Below, piece by piece: positions 32,367 through 45,452 of a stretch of DNA of 64,000 nt (positions are counted from its first letter, which is position 1; each line of letters starts with the position of its first letter). The DNA is from Isoetes taiwanensis. Lineage: Eukaryota > Streptophyta > Lycopodiopsida > Isoetales > Isoetaceae. Under the pieces are notes generated by a model. That model was not told the DNA's origin, made no database searches, and saw only the letters and a program-made list of their open reading frames with translations. The stretch covers positions 64,001 through 128,000 of the forward strand of contig JAJEKV010000186.1 of the NCBI GenBank assembly GCA_021234155.1, read 5' to 3'. A program made the translations under genes and the position numbers.

Positions 32367-34610
32367 TGCACCCCTGCAATTCAACAATATAGAATTATGT
32401 CAATGGCCAATTCTTATCTGAGTACAGAACTCTGGATTTAAAGCATAAAATTACTATTTGCTGCAAAAATACTCAGATTTGACATAAAAGTTATTAAACA
32501 TTTCAAAAGCTGCAGAGAATTGCCCACATGATGATCTGATTGGCGCAAAAGGCGCTTCTTCCTGCTACTCTGACAAACAAAATGCAATGCTTAAACAATG
32601 GACCAACTCTGCTCTAAATAGCAAATTATCGACCTCATCCTTTCAACTGAAAAACAGTACGTGTTTGACAAGACGACAGACACCCCAATGAAAAATAAAG
32701 TAGTTTAAAAATCACACTCAAACTAAGACATGCATGTTCTCGTGTTAGTTAAAGACCCACAGGAAAGCAATCTAGGCATTGATTATATCTAGAATCCTTA
32801 CATGTAGCTGATATGTCAAAATAATAAGATACAAGATTAAAATTATGAAGATTTAATCATGGTCCACGAGAAAAGAACTGTGTATTGGACATGTCTCACT
32901 ACCCATGGGCCAAACAAGGCCCCCACTACTTCGACTTGTATTTTTCTTATATGGTTTTTGGCCCACCTACCCTCTTGCCAAATAGTTGTTAGCACATTAC
33001 CGTCTAGGTTAAGGAAATTGGGGGTCATCACAATGTCCCTACCATGGAGTCAAGAATAGATGCGCGCTTGGTAAGGTGTAAATTGTCACCCATGTCATCC
33101 ATGTGATGAAGTGATTCATGTCTATGGATGTGGTCCTACTTCCATGTTCACTTAAAGATGGCTCCTTCCGTCTGTACTTTCTTGTGATTTGGACATCACG
33201 TTCTATGTTTCTAGTCCTTTCAGAACATGTGGAAATAGACATTACATGGCGTCTCACAACATATGTGACGACTGTCAATCTATGCAAGGATTTTCATCTT
33301 GTGACCGGCGTATGTGAAAAGTATCTACTAGTTACCCTTGATCTATTTGTATTGATTGTTGCTTTTGGAGTTTTCAAAAAAAAAAAGGTCCTTTTTCCCC
33401 TTTTTTCCATATGAATGCTGTGGGGAAAAGCATTTCCAATCTTGCTTTTAATGAGCAAGTTAATGCTTTCTCTTATGGAATTATATTTGAATAGAATAAG
33501 ACATCGAGGAGTGCATTCACTAGTAGACTGTGTTTTATATGTACAAGAAATTTATCGCGGCGGCCAAGTCCGTCGCGAACATTTCTTTGGCCCAAAGTAG
33601 TTTTGTATTAAGTCAAAAGGATCTCACCTATGGACTTGCGAAATTGAACTAAATGTGTCTAAGTTGGAGAACTCTAACCTTCAACAAACTGCAAAAGTAC
33701 TATATATTGTATTGAACTGGGCCAAATTATTGTAGAAAGATCAGGTTGTATTCGAGCTCTTGAAGGCGCAAGAACTATTTCCGATTGGAAGATCCATGTT
33801 TTTTAATAGCACGTTTTAAGTGTTGTTAACTAGCATTTTAATTGAAATGTTAAATACCAAAATGGGACCATTGAAAATGGGTCCACTTGGCTGGACTGGG
33901 TTGATTGGGCCAAAACTAAGGGAGAGACCCCCTTTTGTGCATCATGACAGAGGCGAGAACCCGGACTGGAAACCCTTTACGTTGAGGGTCATGGCAATGC
34001 CAATCAAGATGGTAGAATAATCTGGACATTCTGAGTGGCAATCTTGTTACAGCTCCAGGTGCTAGTAAATAGTGCTAGGTGTGAGCGATCTCCAGGCGCA
34101 GGGAGTAGGAAGCGAACCAATTGGGCCCTTCTTGGGCGTTGTTTCTTTTCCTACAACAGCATACAGTATCAAGGAAGCCCTAATCGATAAAGTATCAACG
34201 AAGCTCAATGAAGAAAGCATACAGTAAGTTGTGAATCTCGCTTCTTGTCTGATGTTGAAGCAACTTGCTGAGTGCGGCGACTCTGGTTTGAATGCGGCAA
34301 GCTGTGGCAAGTTATGATGGATGGCGCCAGAAGATGCAGTAGAAGTTGGATATGCAAACCATTGGCAGCCGATTGTAGATGCATAATCAACTACAGACTG
34401 GGTGATTGCCCTGCCACAAGAATCAATCGCACCCTTTAGCGATGCCCAGTCCTGCCATAGCTCAATAGAAAGCAACACAGAAACATGGAAATGGGCCAGC
34501 TCAATTGATGCAACAGCGAAATGGTGCAACCATGCACATTCTACATTAAGGCTTGCATTTGACAGACCCAGTTTGGTCGGCAGGTGAAAATACCCAGTAG
34601 CATGGATACT
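32367..34610. other. No gene seen upstream of the expansin
   Basis: Contains the expansin 5' flank and AT-rich sequence. Open frames of up to about 150 codons occur on both strands but have no recognisable domain and atypical composition. Confidence 0.4.
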
Positions 34611-34619
34611 GCAATGCTG

Positions 34620-36600
34620 CTTTTGCTGAATACTACAATGCTGCTTTTGCTGAATCTGCCAATGGGTTTCTTTTGCAATATCATTGTCAAATTAGGCTTG
34701 GACTATTCGATCAAGAAAGAAGCACTCTTGCTACTGTCAATTTTTGGTCAGCTCCCATGCCACCTGGATTTTTAAACATGGTCAGGCTAGCTAAGGAGGA
34801 GCGGTCGAAGCTGAAAAAGTCTCAAGAAGCTAAGCAGAGTTTGGTGCCTTCGGAGTTTGAAAGATTTGATATGTTTGGCCAAAATTGTTTGTACCAGGTG
34901 TATCGTGGAAATTGTGTCAAACTTGACCACACTTTGAGACCTGGCAACTATTCCTTGTGCATAGCTGACATACACGCTTTTATATACCCACCATTTATGC
35001 TCCAGGGAGGATCTTCCTAAAAAGGATGGTTGGGGAAATGTCTTGAGGAACATAATTTCAAATAATATCTCTCATTTATGGCCTCATGGCGTCGAGGGGA
35101 GTGGCCTGGCGCTTATGACCACCATAAAATAGAGAGCGTCAAAACAAAAATGAAAGATTGTTTTCAGAGATAGAAAAGGCGAAGAGCTTTGACTGGAAGA
35201 AGCTCGTTTTGATGATGGTCGAGCTTCAACGAAAAAGGAAGTATATAACCTAGTCATAGTCTTTCTTTCTTTTTTCTTTTTTTTTTTTCCCTCCCAATAT
35301 TGTGTTGATCTATCGATTTATATCAAAGGCAAAGAGTGATTGATAAATTAAAGTCGGATGCCAAAATAAGTCAAAGGTCCCTAAACTGCTTAATCTCCAT
35401 AAGGAAGATACCAAGGTTTGTTGCCATTCGTTCAATTTAACTTGTGATCATGTTGTGTGCCTTGCAATCAGATCGCTTATGAACGTGCAAAGGATCCTCA
35501 GTCTGAAGAAACATACAGAATGGAATGCGAAAGCAACTGTAAGTAAATGAATTCCGTCTCACTTGGGCTCCGGCGGTTGGAAAGGGTTTTATCATAGACT
35601 CGTAAGTGCTATAAACTAGTTCACATTAATTATAATGAGGGTGCCTTCGCACCCGCGGTTAGGTGAAGATTAAGTTAATTTTGACCTTTAAGTTTAGTTA
35701 ATGTTAACTGGATCCTGCCTTCAGACCAAACTTAGTTAAGGATTCCCGTTAAAATTAACCTAACGACAGTTCCATGAAATGCATTTGCACATGCCCAATT
35801 TAAGTTATCCTTTAAATTAACATAAAGACAATATGTTCATACATGTCTCGTTAAGTTACCTTAAATTATCATCAAAATGGCCTTAACTACCTTAAAGTGA
35901 CCTCTTAAGGTCACTTTAACTTTTAGTGTATTTTCTGGATTGAGTTAATTTTGTGTTAATTTTACTAACTTAATCCAACATAGTGCGAACATATTTTTTG
36001 TTAAATATTTTTATTTTAAAAAGTTAACCGACACTTAACTAAAATTCTTAACCCAATGCTAACTTAACTAGTAGTGCGAACGAAACTTTTACTTAAAAAA
36101 TAAATTTGTCCTAACTTAAAGGTGGGAACATAGTGCGAACATGATTTTCGTTAACATTTTCAATAAAAAAGTTATATGACACTTAACTGAAATTCTTAAC
36201 CTAATGCTAACTTAACTAGTGGTGCGAACGAAACTTGGGTTAAAAATTAAAATTTATCCTAACTTAAAGGCCACTACTCCTAGAGCTGTTTACCTATATC
36301 AACAGTTATACGAAGAGGGAACTGTCCCACATCATGGGAATTGCAATGTACGTGGGATATGTAATTGTAATTCTACGAACTACATTAATGCCTTATTGAC
36401 GTTGTATTCTTCTGTTTTTTATAGGAAGCAGTGGAATACATGAATCAAGTCTTCGCTGAGGACGTGGAAGTGTCCGACGAGGGAGCATCGAACTTTGGAG
36501 AGTCATTCGAACCTCATCATGATGGATCCCAAGTTGATCATGAAAGACGTCCTCAAATCACTTACTCGGATGACTACTCCACCAAGTCTGAGAGAGATTA
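34620..36600 (+). pseudogene. Second, decayed copy of the DNA methyltransferase module
   Basis: The frame from about 34730 reads FLNMVRLAKEERSKLKKSQE and then FDMFGQNCLYQVYRGNC and LRPGNYSLCIADIHAF. It aligns block by block with FMHLVRIAREERTLADRRTV, FDQNNLYSIVHGDC and FMLIIADIPYGF of the gene at 25-28 kb. The catalytic motif IV is destroyed here (IADIHAF for IADIPYGF) and motif I was not found. Further possible exon pieces lie at 35460-35550 and 36425-36600 (EAVEYMNQVFAEDVEVSDEG), the last ending in a stop. The spacer between them is filled with the repeats described separately. This is a related but old copy, not a recent duplicate. Confidence 0.6.
35625..36270. repeat. AT-rich direct repeats with TTAAGTTAAC and GTGCGAACG motifs
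   Basis: Two copies of a unit of about 160 bases (near 35985-36110 and 36140-36260) share CACTTAACT, AATTCTTAAC and TGCTAACTTAACTAGT followed by GTGCGAACGAAACTT. The left border contains a short stem-loop, GGGTGCCTTCGCACCC, at about 35640. Confidence 0.6.
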
Positions 36601-36721
36601 GATCTAGGCTAAAAGGGTGGATACTACCTTTAATGAATCTTTTTGTTAGCATCTGTCCAGTATTTTTTTTATTTAATTTATTAATTTTAATTAATATTAA
36701 AATATATTTATATATATTTAT

Positions 36722-36935
36722 GCACATGCGACGTCTAGTCAACGTAGCATGCAACTTCTACTAGATGTCGCATTGTCACGTGTCACGTCTATGCGGGCGT
36801 CTGTGTCACGTCTATCTGCATTGCTTGTGACGTCTGGACCGTGTCGCGTGCGACGTGTCTCTATCGTCGTCTAGTCACATCTGTGTCACATGGCCAGATG
36901 TCGCATAGACGTGACCCAGCTGTCACTACAGACGC
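36722..36935. repeat. GACGTC/CACGTC-rich array
   Basis: About 15 occurrences of GACGT, ACGTC or the related GTCGCA crowd into roughly 200 bases (for example TGTCACGTCTATGCGGGCGT). This is reminiscent of transposon subterminal binding motifs. No terminus is assigned. Confidence 0.5.
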
Positions 36936-37839
36936 CGCTAATTGACCTCTTTATTATTGTGTGAAATTGATGACGTCTATGTTACGGATTTGGATCTTGT
37001 TTTTCAACGTAGTCCATTGTTCAATGTGCTTTTAGAAGTTCTGCATTAACAAGGTTATCATTCAGATTAATAATCTGTCTGATGCGTGAATTCTTGCCAA
37101 GAAGCTGCAAGTTTCTTAGTTTCTCTTCTTCCTTTTTTTTTTACTTAGACTTTGAGTTGGTTATTTATTGTATTTTATAGGAAGTATTTAAGAAGGAAGA
37201 AAAGATTATAAGTGTATTTGATTCTGATTTCCTACTTCTGTAAGTTTGTATTAAATGTATCTTCTGTTAAATGTTGAATATAGAATATATTTGATTTTGG
37301 GGTTTTTGAAATGTTGGTTAGATTAATTGATTGTTTTATTGATTTTGTTGCTGATGGAAGGTGTTGTCTTGAAAGTTGTAGCTGTGATGTAGCTCTGAAG
37401 TGGTTATTATGTTTAGCTGTGAAGTAGCAATCTAGTAGTGATGATTAATCTACTTTGTTAATTTGGGATTATCCGGCCTGGCAGAAAATGTTTTTGGAAT
37501 TTTTTTTTAGTGATTTCCTAAGATTATGAGGTAGTTTAGCTGCCTGAAATATTTCCGGTAATCCTAAAATCAGAAAGTTGGCTTCGTATGATTTCGAAAG
37601 GGGAGGTAACCTTTGAAAAAACAGAGTGGTGAAACGCGGATCATCAGATTCTGGGGAAGTGGCGGCATGGAAGACACGTATTCTTTCAAGACTATCTCCG
37701 CAGATCTATTCGGTAGGCGATGCCAGCTCGCATGATGCCACGGATCTCAGATAACCAGTATTTTTTCTTTGGATATTGGTTGGGGCGCAAGGAATGCATA
37801 GATGCGGTCATACGATTCCGGCTACTCAATAAATTTGCC
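36936..37839. other. AT-rich spacer, no gene seen
   Basis: Short T-rich segments and no recognisable frame. Confidence 0.35.
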
Positions 37840-37975
37840 GGATCAAGTTTCTGGACCGCCATGCTTTATTCAGTGCTACGCTTATTGATGATATGTGGAT
37901 TTGCCTCAATGAAGCATCTCGGTTGTTTGAACAGATGCACGAGAGGGATATCACATCATGGAATCGGGCTTTGTC
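37840..37975 (+). pseudogene. PPR protein fragment
   Basis: One frame reads LIDDMWICLNEASRLFEQMH and then ERDITSWNRALS before a stop. It matches the PLS-class pentatricopeptide pattern (LIDMYAKCG-x-EEA-x-x-LFEQM-x-ERD-x-x-SWN). PPR proteins bind organellar RNA in mitochondria or chloroplasts. Surrounding frames are broken and only about one repeat is recognisable, so this is a relic. Confidence 0.7.
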
Positions 37976-38800
37976 TTGAATCGATGCAATGTCATAACAA
38001 AGTGTGTTTGTTTCTAGAGCTCTTGCAAAATGGAAAAATAGTCGGATGGGTTCTACACAGGGCTGGCTCTGATCGCATCTCTATTTTTATGGGCTGGCTC
38101 ATGCATTCATATCTTTATTTTGTGGATACGGATGTTATTGCTCTGCATTTGTTTCTATATACGTCCACAGTATGATTTTGGGATTGTAGATCATGTTTCA
38201 TGATCCGGATCTTTTAAGGAGAGCTTTTGTGGAAACGACTCGATAGATGGTTTTAGTAGAGCTCGATCATTTTCGTAGTGGTCTTAGCGGGGACCGGTGA
38301 TATTAAGGAAAGGAATGGGCTTAACAGAGCTTTTACGTTTTAAGATATGGAAGCTCTCTAAACAAATGAAGAACATGCCCGAGTAGCTTTTGGATCTAAA
38401 TATTTTGGTCTTTCTTTTTGCGAGTTTGCTAATCTAGGCATCAGCCCCGCATCATTGCCCTACGGTGGAGTATGATTGATTTAGACACTCCATGAGCACT
38501 CAAGGCAAACAAGCATATTGAAGCTAAACAATATAGTTGGAGGTAAATTCCTTCTCTTTATTAGATCCTTTTGTGCTTTTTTGTGCTGCTATAGCATCTC
38601 ATATATGCCAAACAAGTTCATCTACAACACTATATCATGTTCTATATCTTCACATCGGGTTTGCATGTTACGTAATGTAGCAAAGCGGCAGGTGTTTACA
38701 AACACAAACAATTGGAAAATTCCTTCTCTTTAATAAATTCTTTTGTTTCTCTTTGTGCTTTTGTAATACATTGGATTGAAATGCACAATTTACAATCTTC

Positions 38801-38872
38801 TAAATACAGAATAGGCAAACTCTGCCATAGGGGCTTTAAATACAGAATAGGCACATTCTGCCATAGGGGCTT
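38801..38872. repeat. 36-bp tandem duplication
   Basis: TAAATACAGAATAGGCA begins at 38801 and 38837; the units end in GCCATAGGGGCTT. Confidence 0.85.
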
Positions 38873-41029
38873 TGAAAACACATATATAGGGGTTTTAAAG
38901 GGATAAAGGGCAAGCGAGGGGAAAGCAGAGCTATTAATTCTTTCGAGTCTACTTCTTCATCAGCCTACATTAGTCAATGCATGGTACAGTTGTAGTGAGA
39001 TGCTTCTTCATTCCATTTTGGTTTCTTTATTCCATTTTGGTTTATAATACAAAGTGTTTATTTCCACGAGGGAGCTAGGGCAAGCAGAGCTATATATGAG
39101 ACAAATGCGGGGTTGACAAAATGAAAGTGTTGCAAAACAACGAAGCATCGGTATTTATGTGCTTGACTTTATGATTATTTACCCATTCGTGCAAGAAGGT
39201 AAATAGGGCCTCCTTATTTCGTAAAGCAAGACATGGAAGAACTTCATCTTCATGTTATCTTCAAAGACACCCTTTTGTTATGCTTAACAACTGAGCGGCA
39301 AATTTGTGAGAATGCCATGACAGAGCTTAAGGAAGTGCGGTTGAGAGCTCATTATATCCACGATCTTTTCTACATTAGTTTGTATTTTACTGATTGGAAT
39401 TCAATTAAGCCCTAATATCGGGGATTTACTATGTGTTTAGATTTTTTGGGGGAGGTTTACATTTCAATGTTGTGGTATAGTTGGTAGTTCACGGATCGAG
39501 TAAAGTCCATTTCAATGTTAAAACTCACTATTGCAGTAGGTGCTTTTGCAAACTATGGGCAATAAGACGGATGGTCATAATGCATTATTACGATGATGTG
39601 AATGTGGATTAAAGTTCGAGAATGCATTCATTGCAGCAAGCATGAAAAATATATTTCAAAGAAAATCATTTGTGCCATTCTCAAGATATTTTCAAAACAA
39701 TGCACTTTGATGTATGAAATGTGTCCCTTAGTTGTAAGGAGTTTTAAAAGAAAATCTAAGCCTTCCATGACAATTTTGTAATGTATGGGAAGTTGTGACA
39801 ATGCATTTTAAGAAAGACATTGATGTAGTTCCACGTGGAACAACATGAACATCTGAAGGACATGAAAATGTTGAAGTTGGAAGTATACTCCATCATGTTT
39901 TTTAACATCTTGAAGTTGGAAATGCATCCCATCATGTGTTCGGTGTCCAATTCCCTTTCTACCAAATGACATACACATTCACTTATGTGTCTTGTGCGCG
40001 ACAATACATTCCCATTACAATATTAACTTTGGATGTGGTAGAAAATAAGCCAAGATCTTTGTAGATAAAGATGCAATACACACTAAATAATGCAATCAAT
40101 GCAATGCCTTCAAAGTTTACATGGTGTTATTCACAACACATTCATAGCCACAACACATCCACATTCATAATAAAGCAGCAAGAGATGGTGTATCCATGAA
40201 ATTCGGTAAACAACCTCAACAACTCATAGACATGGCCACTTGCATTCTAAAAAATCCTAAAATGGTCAACAACCCAGAAGTTACTCTACAAGTTCTGAAA
40301 ATGATCCAAGGGCCCAGAAGTCACTCTATGCAAATGCACAAGTTTCCAAAATCCCAAATTATGCCCAGCAATGTTGAGCACCGTTACTATACCACTTAAA
40401 AGCATTCCTTTACATTACTATTCAACATAAAAATGTTCACTTTACATTCTCTCCCTCCTATTCCGCATATAAGTGAACATTCTCACCCTCCTATTCCAAA
40501 TAAATTTAAAGCCACCCTCCCACCTTAAGCAAAAATAAGACACCCTTTTCTAAGCACAAAACACACTAACGTAAAATGATGCCCCATTATGAAGCAAAAA
40601 TACCCCTTCCCTAAGCAAAAACAAAACATAAAAATTGTAACACGACTAAGGGCATTCCTCATGACCAAGTTGTTGCCTTTTATTATGTTGCTATGTGGCC
40701 AAAAGCAATGCACGAAAATGTTGGATCTTTAACTATTTGGCCAAGAACTAGAAAGCACGCGAAATTATCTAGAAGAAGAATGAGAATGAGAATGAGAATG
40801 AGAATGATAGGTTCATGTACGCAGATAGGTTCATGTACGCACGAGACTGTACAAACAAATAGTAATTTCCACATATCTAATACAAAAATAGTACACAAAT
40901 GAACAACTATCATCATGTAATGAACGTCCAACTTAGACAATACTTTAGAAAGAGCGTGATTGACAACCCTACATATGTTACTAAATCCTACATCTTATTC
41001 ATATGATTGTATAATAAAATTGTATTTAC
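38873..41029. other. AT-rich region, no gene seen
   Basis: Includes a GAGAAT-type microsatellite at 40777-40807 and a duplicated AGGTTCATGTACGCA just after it. The 3' end is the Helitron-like terminus. Confidence 0.4.
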
Positions 41030-41057
41030 GCCCGGCAACGCCGGGCACCATAACTAG
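41030..41057 (+). mobile_element. Helitron-like 3' terminus
   Basis: A 7-bp GC-rich stem (GCCCGGC, loop AAC, GCCGGGC) is followed after seven bases by CTAG and then T. This is the canonical Helitron end: hairpin, short spacer, CTRR, host T. The 5' end (TC next to A) was not identified, so the length of the element is unknown. Confidence 0.6.
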
Positions 41058-41724
41058 TATAACTTAATTCTAGGATAATCTTCTTCAATGACTTGTTTTC
41101 TTGGGATGAATTTCTATAGTGATATAACTTGTTTTTTGAGATAAACTATAAATTAGTTTCAACATAAATTAGTTTAGCTTGTATTAAATGTGTGATGGTT
41201 GGAAGTAACCTGTAAATATTTGTATACATGGAATTTGCTTTTCAATTTCCATTCGAGAATGTAGGTATATGCCATTTAGCAGTATGTAGCCGATCTTTAA
41301 ACAAAAATTGCTACTCAATTTTCATGTTGTTCCCCTAAACCTCAGCCCCTCAAGTAAGATTGTCTTCAAGACCGTTGTACTCGTAACGCATATCCTACTA
41401 GTATAGGAAATGCTGGCACTTGGGCCTTTGGTCTAGTGGTGACATGTTACTCCTAAAACAACTATATCTTGAGCTCGAGATTGTCTAGAGTTGTACCATG
41501 TATAGTTTCGTTGCATGGCCCTGTGTGGTCAATTAAATAATATTTTGTCTATTCTATTATTGACTTGCCTGGCCCTGTTTGATTGATTAAAGTAATATTT
41601 ACCCCTCTCAACAAATTATATTTATATACAAGTTTTGGTACTATGAGGGACTGTACAAAACCAAATAGAAGCCAAATGCACAGCCATCTAATGAAGATTC
41701 TATAAAGATTCTCCTAGAGTCTCC

Positions 41725-42170
41725 ATGACTCTGAATGAGACAGGTAGATGGGAGCGGCCGCAATTGCCGCGAGAAGCGAGACTATGTGCCTGTTGCCAGT
41801 TACAGGTTATTGAAGATGAAAGCCATACTCTTCTGAGTTGCCCTGCTTTTGAGATAGTCCGGAATCATTTTTTGACCTTAGCATTCCATTCCACGCTTCT
41901 ACAACTTCTCAGAGCACCATCTGTGCATGACTTGGCATTATACATACTTGAGGTTCTAGATAAACGTCTGCAATTACTGAGCCCCCAGTAGTCATTATCT
42001 CTGTTTGTCTAGTATCATCATTATTGCAAAGGTTTTTCCCTTGAAAACCTTTCGAGGCAGGGGTTTTTTAATCCTAGTAGTAATGATTGTACTAGCCCAT
42101 TGTATGGGTCCCATGACCTATTGGTCTCCGTGGATGTTAAAAAAACTATTCTATTCTATTCTATTCTTTT
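41725..42170 (+). pseudogene. LINE ORF2 C-terminus and 3' UTR
   Basis: The frame ends with RLCACCQLQVIEDESHTLLS followed by CPAF, the Cys/His pattern found after the reverse transcriptase of plant LINEs (C-x2-C, E-x3-H-x4-C), and stops at 41990. The 3' UTR contains a GGTTTTTCCCTTGAAAACC stem and ends in a TTCTA-type simple repeat (42145-42170) instead of poly(A). A related 3' end lies at 52485-52625. Everything upstream of the last 90 codons is missing, as expected for 5'-truncated LINEs. Confidence 0.7.
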
Positions 42171-44920
42171 CATGCTAATATGCATTGCATAGCTCTTGTT
42201 ACAAAGGAGAATTCTTCTTACAAAGGACAAAGCAAAACAATCGCCTTCCTAACAACATGAACAACTTTTGATTATTATGCCTGAGATCAAATTTCCTATT
42301 TTCACACAGCAAAATAGTTTTTAATTGATTTTAAAATTGCAGATCTCAAGTCAAAATATGTAAATATCATCACCATCTAGAGATTTGTCTTTACAAACTC
42401 AATTGGGCACCACTAAGAATGTGAACTGAAGCGAAGAAAGCTTAAGGTTCAGGTTTGAAAGGGGACAAGCTGGAGAGATCTGCAAAAGACACATGTAGGA
42501 TCTTCAGAAACTCGTCAATCTGGGCACCACTAAAAACATGAATTTAGATCCCAATCTTCCAAATCATTTGTGTCCGACCCATCCCATTTCTAGTAAGAAA
42601 ATCTTCCTTTCCCATAGATTTTTAGATTTCTTCTCAACTTTTGTGTCTCAGAGGCTTGCACTGGATATACTATATGCATTTTTATAATGTATAGCCTACA
42701 TCGCAAGAACTTCCCATTTAAAAGGGAGAAAGCCATGGATCAAGGGAGAAAGTCATGGATTCATATGACTTTTAGCTAGCATGCTTAGTGTAATTCTTAG
42801 ACGCTATTAAACAGGAAACACGGCTGGAGAATACAATCGTCAGGTGTCAACATGGATGATTTATGCGATTCTAAGCTTACACTACCACAAAAAGTCATTG
42901 AATAACATGTTTCAGGAGTACAGATTCACCTTGATTAAGATAATCCTTGATGCATCTTAATGGACCTCCACATTTGTAGGCACGTTATTGTTTGCAAGAT
43001 GAGTGAGGTGGCTTTGAAGATTCTGGAAGGATCCACATAACTGGAGCACCTGCATACTGTGCGTGTACTATCTGGCAATGCAAGAATGTATGTAAATATC
43101 CAATGGTTTAGAGCAATTCATATCCATTTGTTGAATAAGAGAAAATGACCTTAGCATGATGAGCAAATCAAGATTTCTTAAATCACTTGCATACTCATAT
43201 CAAAACATTACAACCTAAAAAATTATAAAATGCCTAAACAACTGAGTTGATGCACAACTTTAGAGACTGAGTTGTTAAAAACCCTGCAGAACCGTAGCCG
43301 CCGAAGCAAGAAAGAACCAAAGAGGATAACATTTGTCTAGCTAAACCAGAATTTTTTCTAATACATTAGATTTGAGACCCAATCTCTAGGCAGAGCAGTT
43401 AACCAATTTTGAGGTAATGGCACCTCTAAAACTGCAAGAATAGAGTTATTTGCAGACAGTCTAAAATGCTACCAGAGAAACTATTATTGCTCAAGTAGTG
43501 TACACATGTGAGTTTATTATAGAGGACCAAATTACTGAGAAGATCAAGATATTGCCATTAAGCTGTAAGTTTGTTATCATAACACATGGGAATATCATAC
43601 ATCCTTCATCCTTTTCTATGTTGTATTTCCCTATCAATCCTGAATAGAAAGGAAAGGACGTTGAGTTGTCTGTGAGAGGACGTGTGTGAGAGGACGTGTG
43701 CAGAGCCAGACCAACAATCAAGCCACAATGCTTCTCTATTGCATTGTAAATTAAGTCCATCCTTCAATAGTAAAGATGAAGCATGCTGACAATTTAATAG
43801 ATGATTTTCATACTTCCAATGCTCTTTTTGCAGGCTTCAGTTTCAACTAAATAGAATAGAAATAGAATAGACAAAGCTAAAATAAACTAATTGCATAAAG
43901 AAACAATGTAGCACACACATTATACATTGACCCCCTGAGAACACAGAACCTGACTGGACAAATGTTGTAAGCTACATCCATCCAAGAAACAATAGTAGAA
44001 TAAAAATGCTATATAAAACAGAAGATCAAAATCAGTATTTATGGTTAGAATAAAAATGCTATATAAAACAGAAGACCAAAATCATTATTTATGGTTAAAG
44101 CAAAGAATGAACTACTCTATATGGCTACCGTTTCCACTCTAAAGTGTGCCCATAGCACTATCATTGGCTTCCCTTTCTACTCTGAATTATCTCCATAGCA
44201 CTATAAGCAACCCTATTCCAAAATAGGCTATCACCAGCCTTTACACCATAGTTCATTTGGTTTCTTGCATGCATGATTCGATCATCAAGAGAGCCAACAT
44301 GAAATTGATCTTAGTCCTTAACACTCTATGTGTTATCTACATCTGAATGATTAAGCTGACATGCACAAAAAAAAGTCACAGACTTGTCCTTGAAAGTAAT
44401 CCGATCCAAGCAAGTATTAGAGTGCAATCATGTTATGTGGTCTCAAAATCATCAAGTCAGATTTTTAGTAGCAGTGAAGCAAAGCCGAAACCATAAAACA
44501 TGGCGTAAGACTTGTAGATATTATAAAATAAGAAACTAACAAATAGAAGACCATGAACATGATCCAAACATTTGAGAAGGAGATCTAAATAGTGTAACCA
44601 TGGCATACAGAACCTAAAGCTCAAGAAAATACAAAAGCATTGTTGCTCAAAATATGTACCAAATTTTGAAGAATCATGAACACAACTTCTTTTTCCCTTA
44701 GTCTTGCAAAAAAACTGTACTGATCAAACACTGTTTGATTAGAAGTTACAGATATATGTATCAGCAAAAAAAAAAAGGCATTCCATACTAAGCAAGCACT
44801 GCAATTGCAAGAAATGCATGAGAATTTGTTCACATATATGACACGCCTTACAATCCATCCCTATTATATTAAAGGATTGGAAGAATCATATATCAAATCC
44901 AATCAGAATGTGTACATCAA
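42171..44920. other. No gene seen
   Basis: AT-rich, with a 50-bp tandem duplication at 43997-44096 (AGAATAAAAATGCTATATAA). Open frames are short and without recognisable content. Confidence 0.4.
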
Positions 44921-44921
44921 G

Positions 44922-45360
44922 AGAGTCAATAATTGGCTTAGCTTGTTACCATCAGAAATGGAGATCTGAAAAGCAAGGAACACAATAGATCTTTTTACCT
45001 CCACATGAAGATTTCATGTGGGATCATCTTCAAGATTGAAGATGAAGATTCTAATAATAAACAAATACCTTATGTATTCCTCTGATGTTCTGGATATTCC
45101 TATTGAAACATAATGGATATTCCTATTGAAACACAAAGCACTGATTGCAAGGCACATGACATTATAATTAAGCAATCAGGGACAATAATTGGCTTACCTT
45201 GTTACCACGAGATCTGAAAAGCAAAGGCCACAATAGGTGTTTGTACCTCCACCTGAAGATATGTGGGATCATCTTAAAAACTGGAGATGAAGATTCTGAT
45301 AATAAACAAATTCTTTTATGTATTCCTCTGTTCTTCTGGATATTCCTGAAGAAACACAAA
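44922..45360. repeat. Two direct copies of a unit of about 185 bp
   Basis: Units near 44928-45110 and 45183-45357 share AATAATTGGCTTA, GAAGATTCTGATAATAAAC (with one change in the first copy) and TATGTATTCCTCTG. They lie just upstream of the transposase relic. Confidence 0.7.
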
Positions 45361-45452
45361 GTCCTGATTTTGCAAGGGCACAAAATATTACATCAAGAGT
45401 CAGCTAGGCTAGAAGCAAAACTTCTTACCTCCATGAGAATTTTTCTATCCAG

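Noticed and set aside
34062-34529. 155-codon minus-strand ORF as a gene
   Set aside because: No recognisable domain, no splice or promoter context, and it overlaps other open frames in low-information sequence.
35635-35660. GGGTGCCTTCGCACCC hairpin as a Helitron end
   Set aside because: The nearest CTAGT on the proper strand is about 24 bases away, too far for the usual structure.
36915-36935. CACTACAGACGCC as a CACTA left end
   Set aside because: The motif array lies on the wrong side and no matching right end was found.
42880-42900. CACTACCACAAAAAG as a CACTA terminus
   Set aside because: Typical wording but no partner terminus or subterminal repeats could be seen nearby.
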